Shown one piece after another: positions 28,369 through 38,841 of a stretch of 56,885 bases of DNA. The notes below the pieces were generated by a model. That model saw nothing but the letters and a program-made list of their open reading frames with translations. It was not told where the DNA came from and made no database searches. The stretch is from contig JAJZEC010000016.1 of assembly GCA_021805825.1 (NCBI GenBank), positions 1 to 56,885 of the forward strand, read 5' to 3'. The stretch's first letter is position 1, and every line of letters begins with the position of its first letter. The translations under genes and the position numbers were made by a program. This DNA comes from Pseudomonadota bacterium. GTDB lineage: Bacteria; Pseudomonadota; Gammaproteobacteria; Burkholderiales; Burkholderiaceae_C.

Positions 28369-29157
28369 ATGAATCGACCCTACGAAGCCGCCATACCCGA
28401 CGTCCAGAGTGCAGCCGACCACCGCCGGTTGGCGATTCAGCGCGTGGGAATCAAGGATCTGCGTTATCCGGTGCGGGTGCGCACCGCCGACGGATCCGTA
28501 CAGTCCTCGGTTGCCCATGTGGACGCCGACGTGGCGCTGCCAGCCGAGCGCAAGGGTACGCACATGTCGCGCTTTGTCGAGATGCTCGAGGACAGCGAGG
28601 TCGCGCTGGACTACGCCGGCATCGGGGAGATGGCGCGTGGCATGTGCCGGAGGCTGCAGGCCGATGCCGGTCGCCTGGCGTTTCGCTTCGTGTTGTTCGT
28701 GCGCAAGACCGCTCCGGTGAGCCGGGTGAGCAGTCTGATGGATTACGAAGCGCAGTGGATCGCTACGGTCGATGGCGACGCGACGCGGGTCACCGCGGTG
28801 GTGCAGGTGCCGGTGAAGGCGCTGTGCCCGTGCTCGAAGGAAATCTCCGAATACGGAGCGCACAACCAGCGTTCCCACATCACCATCCGTGCCGAAGTGC
28901 GCGAGGCGATGGCGCTGGAGGCCCTGGTGCGCATTGCCGAGGAGGAGGCGTCCTCGGAAATCTGGGGGCTGCTCAAGCGCCCGGATGAGAAGTACGTTAC
29001 CGAGCGGGCCTACGAGAACCCGAAATTCGTCGAGGATCTGGTGCGCGACGTCGCGGCCCGGGTCGGCGCCGATGCACGCATCGCCTCCTTTGTCGTGGAG
29101 GCGGAGAACTTCGAGTCCATCCACAACCACTCCGCCTACGCCCGCATCGAGGGATGA
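28369..29157 (+). CDS. folE2: GTP cyclohydrolase IB (FolE2)
   Basis: Converts GTP to dihydroneopterin triphosphate, first step of folate synthesis, with metal flexibility that lets it work when zinc is scarce. 262 residues. Typical segments: [53 protein letters not shown] with the active-site Cys (~154), and the C-terminal [13 protein letters not shown]. The start at 28369 has no clear ribosome-binding site. A GATAAT box at 28301-28306 is a possible promoter. It stands alone and converges with yqeY across the 78-bp repeat array. Confidence 0.96.
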   Translation: MNRPYEAAIPDVQSAADHRRLAIQRVGIKDLRYPVRVRTADGSVQSSVAHVDADVALPAERKGTHMSRFVEMLEDSEVALDYAGIGEMARGMCRRLQADAGRLAFRFVLFVRKTAPVSRVSSLMDYEAQWIATVDGDATRVTAVVQVPVKALCPCSKEISEYGAHNQRSHITIRAEVREAMALEALVRIAEEEASSEIWGLLKRPDEKYVTERAYENPKFVEDLVRDVAARVGADARIASFVVEAENFESIHNHSAYARIEG

Positions 29158-29384
29158 GGCCGGACCAGCGAACACGCCTGCGCGTGTTCGCGCGCCGGAC
29201 GAATCCGAGCGGCCTGCAGGCCGCGAGGTGGGGGAGGCCGGACCAGCGAACACGCCTGCGCGTGTTCGCGCGCCGGACGAATCCGAGCGGCCTGCAGGCC
29301 GCGAGGTGGGGGAGGCCGGGCCAGCGAACACGCCTGCGCGTGTTCGCGCGCCGGACGAATCCGGGCGGCCCGCAGGCCGCGAGG
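29156..29384. repeat. Three tandem 78-bp repeats, each with two perfect inverted repeats
   Basis: Copies at 29156-29233, 29234-29311 and 29312-29384 (last copy short by 5 bp) differ at only a few bases. Each carries CGAACACGC-CTGC-GCGTGTTCG, a 9-bp stem with a 4-nt loop, and the 16-bp palindrome GCGGCCTGCAGGCCGC (GCGGCCCGCAGGCCGC in copy 3). The array lies between convergent folE2 and yqeY and starts inside the folE2 stop. A bidirectional terminator or mRNA-end stabiliser is the likely role; a mobile palindromic element that expanded in place is the alternative. 78 is a multiple of 3, so frames stay open through it, but I see no protein. Confidence 0.92.
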
Positions 29385-29401
29385 GCGCCCGTGCCAGGCC
29401 T

Positions 29402-29854
29402 TCAGCGTTTCGCGAGCAGCGCCTTCGCGCGGGCGGAGACCTGCGCCATGTCGGCGCGGCCGGCCAGGCGGGCTTTCAGCGCCGGCATCAGCCTGCCCAG
29501 ATCCTGGGGCGCGGACAGGCCGAGTTCGGCGATCGACCGCGCGATCTCCGCGTCGATCTGCGCCTCGTCCAGGCGGGCCGGGAGGTAGGGTTCGAGCACG
29601 GCGATCTCGGCCCGCTCAGCGTTGGCCAGGTCGGCGCGGCCGCCGGCCTCGAACTGCGTGACGGAGTCCCGACGCTGCTTGATCATGCGCTCGATGACCG
29701 CAAGTACCGCATCGTCTGCGAGCTCGATGCGCTCATCGACTTCGCGCTGCTTGATCGCCGCCAGCAGCAGGCGGATGGTGCCCAGGCGCGCATGATCCTT
29801 GGCGCGCATGGCCGCCTTCATGTCTTCCTGGACGCGGGATTTGAGTTCGGACAT
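29402..29854 (-). CDS. yqeY: GatB/YqeY domain-containing protein
   Basis: 150 residues. YqeY family: MSELKSRVQEDMKAAMRAKD at the start, LGTIRLLLAAIKQREVDER, and DLGRLMPALKARLAGRADM matching the tRNA-binding helical tail shared with GatB. The family is linked to amidotransferase-like tRNA contacts, but its function is not established. It follows rpsU on the same strand, a common pairing. ATG 29854 was chosen by family fit; the frame is open further upstream without resemblance. Confidence 0.94.
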   Translation of the reverse strand: MSELKSRVQEDMKAAMRAKDHARLGTIRLLLAAIKQREVDERIELADDAVLAVIERMIKQRRDSVTQFEAGGRADLANAERAEIAVLEPYLPARLDEAQIDAEIARSIAELGLSAPQDLGRLMPALKARLAGRADMAQVSARAKALLAKR

Positions 29855-29936
29855 CGAAACCTCGGGGCGGCGGCGGACATCGGCGTGCGCACCGCGAACG
29901 CATCGCGGCCGGTACCTGCCCGGTGCCCGCGTTGGT

Positions 29937-30149
29937 TCAGTACAGGCGCTTGGGCAGCATGTGGCTGCGGATGCGCTTGTAATGACGCTTGACCGCGGCG
30001 GCCTTCTTGCGCTTGCGCTCGGCGGTGGGCTTTTCGTAGAACTGGCGCGCACGCAGGTCGGTCAGCAGGCCGAGCTTTTCAATGGTGCGCTTAAAGCGGC
30101 GCAGGGCAACGTCGAAGGGTTCGTTTTCTTTTACGCGAATCGTGGTCAT
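29937..30149 (-). CDS. rpsU: 30S ribosomal protein S21 (bS21)
   Basis: 70 residues: [20 protein letters not shown], then [20 protein letters not shown] and a Lys/Arg-rich tail ending KRLY. Needed for initiation on the 30S subunit through contacts near the anti-Shine-Dalgarno region. ATG 30149 is fixed by the conserved N-terminus. Divergent from tsaD, as often seen, and first of an rpsU-yqeY pair. Confidence 0.97.
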   Translation of the reverse strand: MTTIRVKENEPFDVALRRFKRTIEKLGLLTDLRARQFYEKPTAERKRKKAAAVKRHYKRIRSHMLPKRLY

Positions 30150-30291
30150 TGCAAAGGGGTATCGTCCAGTGGGTCTCGTACAGTCGGTGTCGTCCAGCCG
30201 CAGGCCGTGCGTCGGAGTCGCATGGGGCGCAGCCCGGGCACGCGGGTCGCTCCGGCTGCCACCATATGCAAATCGACGCAAAAACCTGTAC

Positions 30292-30297
30292 ATTATA
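30292..30297 (-). promoter_or_regulatory. Consensus -10 (TATAAT) for rpsU
   Basis: A perfect TATAAT on the minus strand, preceded by GC and set in an AT-rich patch, would start an rpsU message with a leader of about 135 nt. The -35 is not consensus. Best -10 match I found in the window. Confidence 0.55.
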
Positions 30298-30318
30298 CGC
30301 GATTGATTCTCCAGTGCC

Positions 30319-31467
30319 ATGCGGTGGCGCATGCAGTGGTCATGCGCCGGGTTGCCGGGTTCTTCCGTGTCCCCAGAGTCCCCAGAACTTGCATTGTCGC
30401 CTGCCGACGCGCCTTCGCTGCGCGTGCTGGGCATCGAGACTTCCTGCGACGAAACCGGGGTCGCCGTCTACGATAGTCGGCTCGGCCTGCTCGGGCAGGC
30501 GCTGCATTCCCAGATCGCATTGCATCAGGCCTACGGTGGCGTGGTGCCGGAGCTGGCGTCGCGCGACCACATCGCGCGCGTGCTGCCGCTGGTCGACTCC
30601 ACGCTGCAGCAGGCCGGCAGCGCATTGAGCGACATCGATGTCGTGGCCTACACCCGCGGGCCCGGCCTGGCCGGCGCGCTGCTGGTCGGCGCCGGCGTGG
30701 CCGCGGCGCTGGCAATGGCCGCCGACAAGCCGTTGCTCGGGGTGCACCATCTCGAGGGCCACCTGCTGTCGCCGCTGCTCAGCGAGCCCACGCTCGATTT
30801 TCCGTTCATCGCGCTTCTGGTGTCAGGCGGCCACACCATGCTGCTGCAGGCGCAGGCGCTGGGTGATTACCGTCTGCTCGGCGAGACCGTGGACGATGCC
30901 GCCGGTGAGGCCTTCGACAAGAGCGCCAAGCTGCTCGGACTGGGCTACCCCGGAGGGCCGGAGCTTGCGCGCCTGGCCGAGCGCGGCGACCCCGGCGCCT
31001 TCGACCTGCCGCGTCCCAAGCTGCGCTCCGATGATCTCGACTTTTCGTTCGCGGGGCTGAAGACCGCGGTGCTGACGAGGGTGCGCGCGATCGGCGAGGG
31101 CATGGACGAGCAGCAGCGCGCCGACCTGGCCGCGGCCACCCAGCAGGCCATCACGGAAGTGCTGGCAGCCAAGGCGGTGGCCGCGTTGCGGCGCAGTGGC
31201 TTGCGTACCCTGGTCGTGGCCGGCGGTGTCGGAGCCAACCTCAGCCTGCGCGCCCGGCTCGACGCGGCCTGCGCCGAACTGGGGGCGCGCGTGCACTACC
31301 CGGCGCTGGCCTGGTGCACCGACAACGGCCCCATGATCGCGTATGCCGCTTGCCGGCGGTTGCTGGCCGGGCTGGAGCGGCCGCGGCGAGAGTACGCGTT
31401 CGACATTCGCCCTCGCTGGGATCTGAGCGAACTGGCCGACGACATGCTCTGCCGCCGGAACTCCTGA
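30319..31467 (+). CDS. tsaD: tRNA N6-adenosine threonylcarbamoyltransferase
   Basis: Transfers threonylcarbamoyl to A37 of tRNAs reading ANN codons. ASKHA fold. The conserved start [16 protein letters not shown] begins ~36 residues into this frame. Then come [13 protein letters not shown], the metal site [36 protein letters not shown] and [15 protein letters not shown]. The mature family length is ~340, so the true start may be GTG 30367 or a later codon rather than ATG 30319. No ribosome-binding site decides this. Divergent from rpsU. Confidence 0.95.
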   Translation: MRWRMQWSCAGLPGSSVSPESPELALSPADAPSLRVLGIETSCDETGVAVYDSRLGLLGQALHSQIALHQAYGGVVPELASRDHIARVLPLVDSTLQQAGSALSDIDVVAYTRGPGLAGALLVGAGVAAALAMAADKPLLGVHHLEGHLLSPLLSEPTLDFPFIALLVSGGHTMLLQAQALGDYRLLGETVDDAAGEAFDKSAKLLGLGYPGGPELARLAERGDPGAFDLPRPKLRSDDLDFSFAGLKTAVLTRVRAIGEGMDEQQRADLAAATQQAITEVLAAKAVAALRRSGLRTLVVAGGVGANLSLRARLDAACAELGARVHYPALAWCTDNGPMIAYAACRRLLAGLERPRREYAFDIRPRWDLSELADDMLCRRNS

Positions 31468-31488
31468 GTGCTCCAGCCTGCATGCAGG

Positions 31489-32256
31489 CTAGATCTCCCA
31501 CACCCCCAGCGGCTGGAAATCCTCGTCCTCGCCCTTGCTGGCATGGCCACGGGCGTTGCATACCACTCGGGCATCGTCGGCGCGGTAGTCGTGCCGGCAA
31601 TGCAAGTGACCGTGCAGCCACAGGTTGCAGTGGCCGATCATGTCGTCGTAGGCGTTGCAGAAGCTGGCGGTCGCGCCGTTGACCGGGTAGCGCGGGTCGG
31701 TGCTGCGCAGGCTGGGTGCGAAATGCGTGACGACCACGGTGGCGTCCCATTGCCCGGGCAGGCAGCGTGGCTGACGCAGTTGCTCGCGCAGCCAGTCCCG
31801 ACTGCGCAGCCCTTCCGCGCGCAAGTCATGCGCGTCCATCTGCCGACCGTGCCGCACCGAGCGCTGCACCTGTTCGATGAAGTAGCGGGCCGCGCGCATG
31901 CAGGACTCGCGTTTGGAGGCGCCGAAAAGGTCGAAGTCGTTCCACAACGTGGTGCCGACGAAGCGCACCTGCCGCTCGCCCAGGCGCAGCACCAGGGTGT
32001 CGCGTTCGAGCATGTGCAGGCCGAGGTCGCGGCAGCGCTGGCGCAGCTGCGCGGTGGTCTGGTCGAAGTCGCGCAGGTCGTATTCGTGGTTGCCGGCGAC
32101 GAACAGTACCGGAACCGGCCAGCCCGCAAAGCGCCCGAGGGCGTCGTGGTTGGCGTCGATATCCCCGGCGAGTACCAGCAACTCGGCTTGCGGCGCCGGT
32201 TGCGGGTCGAAATCCTCGGTCTCCAGGTGCAGGTCGGACAGCAGTTGCAAGCGCAT
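31489..32256 (-). CDS. Calcineurin-like metallophosphoesterase
   Basis: 255 residues. Di-metal phosphoesterase motifs in order: SDLHLE (D8, H10), LAGDID, FVAGNHEYD, VVTHFAPSLRS and LWLHGHLHCRHDY. Substrate unknown. The core is a small standalone enzyme without a signal peptide, so probably cytoplasmic. ATG 32256 (MRLQLLSDLHLE) is preferred to the in-frame ATG at 32304, which adds 16 residues without family fit. Convergent with tsaD, 21 bp apart. Confidence 0.88.
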   Translation of the reverse strand: MRLQLLSDLHLETEDFDPQPAPQAELLVLAGDIDANHDALGRFAGWPVPVLFVAGNHEYDLRDFDQTTAQLRQRCRDLGLHMLERDTLVLRLGERQVRFVGTTLWNDFDLFGASKRESCMRAARYFIEQVQRSVRHGRQMDAHDLRAEGLRSRDWLREQLRQPRCLPGQWDATVVVTHFAPSLRSTDPRYPVNGATASFCNAYDDMIGHCNLWLHGHLHCRHDYRADDARVVCNARGHASKGEDEDFQPLGVWEI

Positions 32257-32462
32257 CACGGGGTGTTTCGGAAATGTCCGGCGCGAGTCCGGCAAAGCCG
32301 ACACTGTAGCTGCAAAGCGCGTACAGAGCGCGCCGGGGTACGCGAGGGGGTGTCTTCCGGGGCTTGCGCGCGGCCTGCTAGACTACGGAGTTTCGCACGG
32401 CGCGGAACGGTTTCTTTCGCGTTCGCAAGTTCGTAGTTCACCCGAAACTGGAAACGATCGTC

Positions 32463-32732
32463 ATGAGTCTGGATGCATCTACCACGGCGCAGGTTGTCGC
32501 CGAAAACGCACGCGCGCCTAAGGATACCGGGTCGCCCGAGGTTCAAGTTGCGCTGCTGACCGCGCGCATCAACCATCTCACCGGTCACTTCAAGACCCAC
32601 GCCAAGGATCACCATGGCCGTCGCGGCTTGCTGCGCATGGTCAGCCGCCGCCGCAAACTGCTGGACTACCTGAAGGATCGCGACGCCGATCGCTACCGCG
32701 CATTGATCAGCAAGCTCAACCTGCGCAAATAA
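32463..32732 (+). CDS. rpsO: 30S ribosomal protein S15 (uS15)
   Basis: 89 residues: [39 protein letters not shown] and [18 protein letters not shown] are fully typical. Primary binder of the 16S central domain. Its leader of ~75-100 nt follows a possible -10 TAGACT at 32377. The rpsO-pnp order is the classic one. Confidence 0.97.
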   Translation: MSLDASTTAQVVAENARAPKDTGSPEVQVALLTARINHLTGHFKTHAKDHHGRRGLLRMVSRRRKLLDYLKDRDADRYRALISKLNLRK

Positions 32733-32749
32733 GAACCTGATGGATCCGC

Positions 32750-32783
32750 TGGCGCCTGCCTCGCTTGGTCGAGCCAGGCGCCA
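32750..32783 (+). terminator. Hairpin after rpsO
   Basis: TGGCGCCTG (32750-32758) pairs perfectly with CAGGCGCCA (32775-32783), and inside CTCG/CGAG adds four pairs around a CTTGGT loop. It starts 17 bp past the rpsO stop. The following T-tract is weak (TGTTGTCTTG), so it may attenuate read-through or protect the rpsO 3' end rather than stop transcription fully. Confidence 0.6.
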
Positions 32784-32833
32784 TGTTGTCTTGCGCGGTG
32801 CGCCGGCTTTCGCGCATGCGCGCGCCAGGATTC

Positions 32834-32926
32834 GGGAAGTGCTGCTGTGTCATTCCTGGGCCGCTCCGGCGGCCCGGCGTCTCCCCGACGGGGCCGGAAC
32901 TGCCCAGGAATGGCATTGCGCTTCCC
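32834..32926 (+). promoter_or_regulatory. Long pnp leader hairpin (likely RNase III/PNPase autoregulation site)
   Basis: A ~93-nt imperfect hairpin fills the leader before pnp. GGGAAG (32834) pairs with CTTCCC (32921-32926), CATTCCTGGGC (32851-32861) pairs perfectly with GCCCAGGAATG (32902-32912), and TCCGGC/GCCGGA and CGTC/GACG pair nearer the loop. In E. coli a long pnp leader stem is cut by RNase III and then degraded by PNPase itself. The position and shape here suggest the same control without sequence homology. Confidence 0.6.
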
Positions 32927-32996
32927 GCGTTTCCCGCCGAAGGGCGCATCACGCGGCACCGAGCCTGGTACCGGGCTCCTTCCGCAATCGGAGTGA

Positions 32997-35123
<2,127 letters not shown>

Positions 35124-35157
35124 TCGGCGCCAGGTGCAGGCAACAGGGAGAGCGGCG

Positions 35158-36150
35158 ATGAGCCAGATGATGCGCGTGGCCGAGATCACGCGACCCGGCG
35201 GCCCGGAGGTGCTGCAGTGGCGCGAGCGCCCGCTGCCGCGTCCGGCGGCCGGCGAAGTGCTGCTTCGCGTGCGCGCCTTCGGCATCAATCGTCCGGATCT
35301 GCTGCAGCGCAAGGGGGTGTATCCCCCGCCTCCCGGGGCTTCGGACATCCCGGGGCTGGAAGTCTGCGGCGATGTCGTCGAGGGCGACTGCGCCGGCACC
35401 TCGCTGCACGTGGGGCAGCGCGTGGTCGCGCTGGTCAACGGCGGCGGATACGCCGATTTCTGCGTCGTGCCTGCCGGCCAGTGCATCGAGGCTCCCAGGA
35501 GCCTCAGCGATGCCGAGGCGGCCGCCGTCCCCGAAACCTTTTTCACGGTGTGGCACAACCTGTTCCAGCGCGGCGGCCTCAAGGCCGGCGAACATGTGCT
35601 GGTGCAGGGTGGAGCCAGCGGCATCGGTAGCACCGCGGTGCAGCTGGCGCACGCGCTGGGCGCGCGCGTCTGGGCCACCGCGGGCACCGAGGCCAAGTGC
35701 AAGGCCTGTGTCGAGCTCGGCGCGGAGCGCGCCATCAACTACCGCAGCGAGGACTTCGTCGAGGCGGTGCGCGAGGGCACCGGCGGACGCGGCGTGGATG
35801 TCATCCTCGACATGGTCGCCGGGGACTACGTGGCGCGCGAGATCGGCTGCCTGGCCGAGGAGGGCCGGCTGGTGATCGTGGCCGTGCAGGGCGGCGCCGC
35901 GGTGTCCTTCGACGCCGCGCTGCTGATGCGCCGCCGACTGAGCATCACCGGCTCGACCATGCGCCCGCGCAGCACGGAATTCAAGAGCGCGCTGGCGCGC
36001 GCGCTGGAGCGCCAGGCGTGGCCGCTGATCGAGGCCGGCAAGGTGCGCCCGCGCATGCACGCGGTGTTGCCGGCGGAGCAGATCGTGCGTGCACACCAGA
36101 TGCTCGAGGCCGGCGACCACGTTGGCAAGATCGCGCTGACCTGGAACTGA
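35158..36150 (+). CDS. Zinc-independent NAD(P)H quinone oxidoreductase (PIG3/Qor-like MDR)
   Basis: 330 residues of the medium-chain dehydrogenase/reductase superfamily. Visible: GINRPDLLQRKGVYPPPPG, PGLEVCGDVVEG, the NADP-binding loop VQGGASGIGSTAVQLAHALG (~149) and a C-terminal HAVLPAEQIVRAHQMLEAG. The zinc ligands of alcohol dehydrogenases are absent, matching the quinone-oxidoreductase PIG3 subgroup. ATG 35158 with GGGAG 8 nt upstream is chosen over ATG 35104, which overlaps pnp. Lies between pnp and tpiA; physiological substrate unknown. Confidence 0.92.
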   Translation: MSQMMRVAEITRPGGPEVLQWRERPLPRPAAGEVLLRVRAFGINRPDLLQRKGVYPPPPGASDIPGLEVCGDVVEGDCAGTSLHVGQRVVALVNGGGYADFCVVPAGQCIEAPRSLSDAEAAAVPETFFTVWHNLFQRGGLKAGEHVLVQGGASGIGSTAVQLAHALGARVWATAGTEAKCKACVELGAERAINYRSEDFVEAVREGTGGRGVDVILDMVAGDYVAREIGCLAEEGRLVIVAVQGGAAVSFDAALLMRRRLSITGSTMRPRSTEFKSALARALERQAWPLIEAGKVRPRMHAVLPAEQIVRAHQMLEAGDHVGKIALTWN

Positions 36151-36193
36151 ACGGCTGATGACGACCGCGACCCCCGAAGCCGGAGAATCTGCC

Positions 36194-36940
36194 TTGCGCC
36201 AGACGATGGTCGTCGGGAACTGGAAGATGCACGGCGCGCTGCAGGCCAACGCCGACCTGCTGCGCAGCCTGCGCGCGGCACCGCCGGCGGGTTGTGCGGT
36301 CTCGGTGTGCGTGCCCTTCCCGTACCTGGCCCAGGCGCGCGAGTTGCTGGCGGGCTCGCAGGTGGCCTGGGGCGCGCAGGATTGTTCGATGCACGAGCAG
36401 GGCGCCTACACCGGCGAGGTTTCGGCGCGCATGCTGGGCGATTTCGGTTGCCGTCATGTGCTGGTCGGGCATTCCGAACGCCGCCGGCTGCACGGCGAAA
36501 GCGACGCGATGGTGGCGGCGAAGGCCGAGCGCGCGCTGGAGTGCGGCCTGACCCCGATCGTCTGCCTGGGCGAGACCCTGGAGCAGCGCGAGGGCGGTCA
36601 GACCGAGGCGGCGATCGGCCTGCAGCTCGACGCCGTACTGCACCTGCTTGGTGCGCACGCCGCGCGCATGGTGCTGGCCTACGAGCCGGTGTGGGCGATC
36701 GGCAGCGGGCGCAGCGCCAGCGCGGAACAGGCGCAGCAGGTGCACGCCTTGCTGCGCGCGCGGGTGGCCCGGCATGGGATCGATGCGCAGTCGCTGAGCA
36801 TCCTCTACGGTGGCAGCGTCAACCCGGCCAACGCGGGCGACTTGTTCGCGCAGCCCGATGTCGACGGCGGCCTGATCGGCGGGGCCTCGCTGCAGGCGGC
36901 CGATTTCCAGTCCATCATCGAATCCGCACCTCGTCACTGA
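36194..36940 (+). CDS. tpiA: Triosephosphate isomerase
   Basis: Interconverts dihydroxyacetone phosphate and glyceraldehyde-3-phosphate. Visible: GNWKMHG (catalytic Lys), HVLVGHSERRRLHGE (catalytic His), AYEPVWAIGSGR (catalytic Glu) and ILYGGSVNPANAG (phosphate loop). I place the start at TTG 36194 because GGAG sits 8 nt upstream and the protein then begins MRQTMVVGNWKMHG, as homologues do. An in-frame ATG at 36158 would add 12 residues and has no ribosome-binding site. 248 residues with the TTG start. Confidence 0.95.
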   Translation: MRQTMVVGNWKMHGALQANADLLRSLRAAPPAGCAVSVCVPFPYLAQARELLAGSQVAWGAQDCSMHEQGAYTGEVSARMLGDFGCRHVLVGHSERRRLHGESDAMVAAKAERALECGLTPIVCLGETLEQREGGQTEAAIGLQLDAVLHLLGAHAARMVLAYEPVWAIGSGRSASAEQAQQVHALLRARVARHGIDAQSLSILYGGSVNPANAGDLFAQPDVDGGLIGGASLQAADFQSIIESAPRH

Positions 36941-36964
36941 TTCACGGATCGTTTCCGATTCATC

Positions 36965-37417
36965 ATGACCCTCGCCCTGAACCTCATTCTCGTCCTGCAG
37001 ATCCTCTCCGCACTGGCCATGGTGGGCTTGATCCTGCTGCAGCATGGCCAGGGCGCCGACATGGGCGCATCATTCGGCTCCGGTGCCTCCGGCAGCCTGT
37101 TCGGCGCCACCGGATCGGCCAACTTCCTCAGCCGCAGCACCGCCGCGGCGGCCACGATCTTCTTCGTCTGCACCCTGGCGCTGGCCTATTTCGGCAACCA
37201 GCGGCAAAGCGGTGGCGGGGTGATGGGCGAACTGGCCGGCAAGGTGGTGGCTCCGACGCCTGCTTCGCTTCCCGCCTCGGTTCCCGCGGCGCATTCCTCG
37301 AAGCCCGCCGCGGCGGCCAGCGCGAACGGCGGGTTGGCGCAGATCCCGGGTAGCATGCAGCCCGCGGCAGGCAGCGCAGCGGCGCCGGCGAAGGCCGCCG
37401 CGTCGAGCGCGCACTGA
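36965..37417 (+). CDS. secG: Preprotein translocase subunit SecG
   Basis: 150 residues. Two membrane helices (~3-24 and ~57-77) flank the conserved cytoplasmic loop HGQGADMGASFGSGASGSLFG. SecG assists SecYE in protein export. The C-terminal ~70 residues are Ala/Pro/Ser-rich low complexity, longer than in E. coli but usual for betaproteobacteria. 24 bp after tpiA. A small hairpin GGCCA-GTAG-TGGCC follows at 37423-37436. Confidence 0.95.
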   Translation: MTLALNLILVLQILSALAMVGLILLQHGQGADMGASFGSGASGSLFGATGSANFLSRSTAAAATIFFVCTLALAYFGNQRQSGGGVMGELAGKVVAPTPASLPASVPAAHSSKPAAAASANGGLAQIPGSMQPAAGSAAAPAKAAASSAH

Positions 37418-37616
37418 TGCGCGGCCAGTAGTGGCCCCGCGGCGCAGTGGCCCGGGGCCTGGCGGACAGCCTGCACGCTTTGTCAATGGGGTGCGCGCAA
37501 GGTCTTTGCCCCAACGCAAACGCGGCGCGCACGACGTTGCGCCGCAGCAGTGCAGGCTTTAAGATTGACGGGTTTGATGCATCGCGGCAACGACGTGTCG
37601 CAGCGGTGTGTTGCAG

Positions 37617-37687
37617 GGAGCGCGACAAGAGAAGCGCGACAAGAGAAGCGCGACAAGAGAAGCGCAAGAAGCGAAGCGCAAGAAGCG
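37617..37687. repeat. Short tandem repeats (14-bp unit, decaying to smaller units)
   Basis: About three copies of GAAGCGCGACAAGA are followed by degenerate GCAAGA/AGCGAA copies, just upstream of tRNA-Leu(GAG). They lie in the 317-bp gap 37418-37734 after secG. Apart from the post-secG hairpin and this array I see no gene there. The promoter for the tRNA and nuo genes must lie here, but no clear -35/-10 pair stands out. Confidence 0.8.
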
Positions 37688-37734
37688 GTTGAACATCCGG
37701 GAATGATTTTCGCGGCTTCGCAAGTTGCCGACAT

Positions 37735-37819
37735 GCCGACGTGGTGGAATTGGTAGACACGCTATCTTGAGGGGGTAGTGGCGAAAGCTGTGCGAGTTCG
37801 AGTCTCGCCGTCGGCACCA
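37735..37819 (+). tRNA. tRNA-Leu (GAG anticodon)
   Basis: Begins GCCGACGTGGTGGAATTGG and ends CGTCGGCACCA with encoded CCA. The anticodon arm is CTATC-TTGAGGG-GGTAG, giving anticodon GAG. Long variable arm as expected for Leu; T arm has AGTTCGAGTCT. The secG–tRNA-Leu–nuo arrangement is conserved in many proteobacteria, and the tRNA may be processed from the nuo transcript. Confidence 0.97.
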
Positions 37820-37893
37820 CAGACTGCCAGCAGGCAGCCAGCGCGGTTACGCAGGCCCGGATCCTGCGGCAGCGCAAGAACATGGAGGGCATG

Positions 37894-38253
37894 ATGTTCG
37901 TCGAGCAGTACCTGCCTGTCTTGGTATTCATCGTCATCGGCGCTTTCGTCGCCATTGCGCCGCTGGCGCTGGGCCGTGTGCTCGGGCCGTCGCGCCCCGA
38001 CAGCGCGAAGAACGCGCCCTACGAATGCGGCTTCGAGGCCTTCGAGGATGCGCGCATCAAGTTCGACGTGCGCTACTACCTGGTCGCCATCCTGTTCATC
38101 CTGTTCGACCTCGAGATCGCCTTCCTCTTTCCCTGGGCCGTCGCGCTGAAGAAGATCGGAGCGAGCGGATTCTGGGCGATGATGATCTTCCTGTCGATCC
38201 TGGTCGTCGGCTTCATCTACGAATGGAAGAAGGGCGCGCTGGACTGGGAATGA
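37894..38253 (+). CDS. nuoA: NADH-quinone oxidoreductase subunit A
   Basis: 119 residues with three membrane helices (~6-28, ~63-83, ~90-110). [20 protein letters not shown] is the conserved loop and [16 protein letters not shown] carries the membrane acidic residue. Part of the quinone-site region of complex I. ATG 37894 is chosen from three close ATGs (37882, 37891, 37894) because GGAGGG at 37884-37889 is best spaced for it and it gives the usual length. First gene of the nuo operon. Confidence 0.96.
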   Translation: MFVEQYLPVLVFIVIGAFVAIAPLALGRVLGPSRPDSAKNAPYECGFEAFEDARIKFDVRYYLVAILFILFDLEIAFLFPWAVALKKIGASGFWAMMIFLSILVVGFIYEWKKGALDWE

Positions 38254-38320
38254 GCGGCACCGCGCGACGGCCGGATGCGCCGGCAGGGATTGGGACGATG
38301 CAGCGCTTTGGGAGTTCGTG

Positions 38321-38797
38321 ATGGGAATCGAAGGCGTACTCAGCGAAGGATTCATTACCACTACCGCTGACAAGGTGATCAACTGGACCCGCACCGGGTC
38401 CCTGTGGCCGATGACCTTCGGCCTGGCCTGTTGCGCGGTGGAGATGATGCATGCGGGGGCAGCCCGCTACGACCTCGACCGCTTCGGCATCGTGTTCCGT
38501 CCGAGCCCGCGGCAGTCGGATCTGATGATCGTCGCCGGCACGCTGTGCAACAAGATGGCTCCGGCGCTGCGCCGGGTGTACGACCAGATGGCCGAGCCGC
38601 GCTGGGTGTTGTCGATGGGGTCGTGCGCGAACGGCGGCGGCTACTACCACTACTCCTACTCGGTGGTGCGTGGTTGCGATCGCATCGTTCCGGTCGACGT
38701 CTACGTACCCGGTTGCCCGCCGACCGCCGAGGCCCTGCTGTACGGCCTGGTGCAGTTGCAGAACAAGATCCGTCGCACGAACACCATCGCCCGCTGA
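38321..38797 (+). CDS. nuoB: NADH-quinone oxidoreductase subunit B
   Basis: 158 residues carrying cluster N2, the terminal [4Fe-4S] that reduces quinone. Ligands are visible as the tandem Cys in [14 protein letters not shown], the Cys in [10 protein letters not shown] and the Cys in [19 protein letters not shown] 38321 with GGAG 6 nt upstream is preferred to the GTG at 38318. Confidence 0.97.
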   Translation: MGIEGVLSEGFITTTADKVINWTRTGSLWPMTFGLACCAVEMMHAGAARYDLDRFGIVFRPSPRQSDLMIVAGTLCNKMAPALRRVYDQMAEPRWVLSMGSCANGGGYYHYSYSVVRGCDRIVPVDVYVPGCPPTAEALLYGLVQLQNKIRRTNTIAR

Positions 38798-38841
38798 GCC
38801 CGCGGGCTCGACCGAACGTTTCCCGACCCGGCCCCGAACCG

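Noticed and set aside
29156-29384. 78-bp array as a CRISPR
   Set aside because: Repeats are contiguous with no variable spacers; the units are self-palindromic and only three.
29154-29992. Proteins read through the 78-bp repeats on either strand
   Set aside because: Frames stay open only because 78 is a multiple of 3; no ribosome-binding site and no family match, and folE2 and yqeY flank the array.
37447-37756. Short ORFs across the secG–tRNA gap
   Set aside because: They consist of translated tandem repeats (SATREARQEKR-like) and run into the tRNA; no coding evidence.
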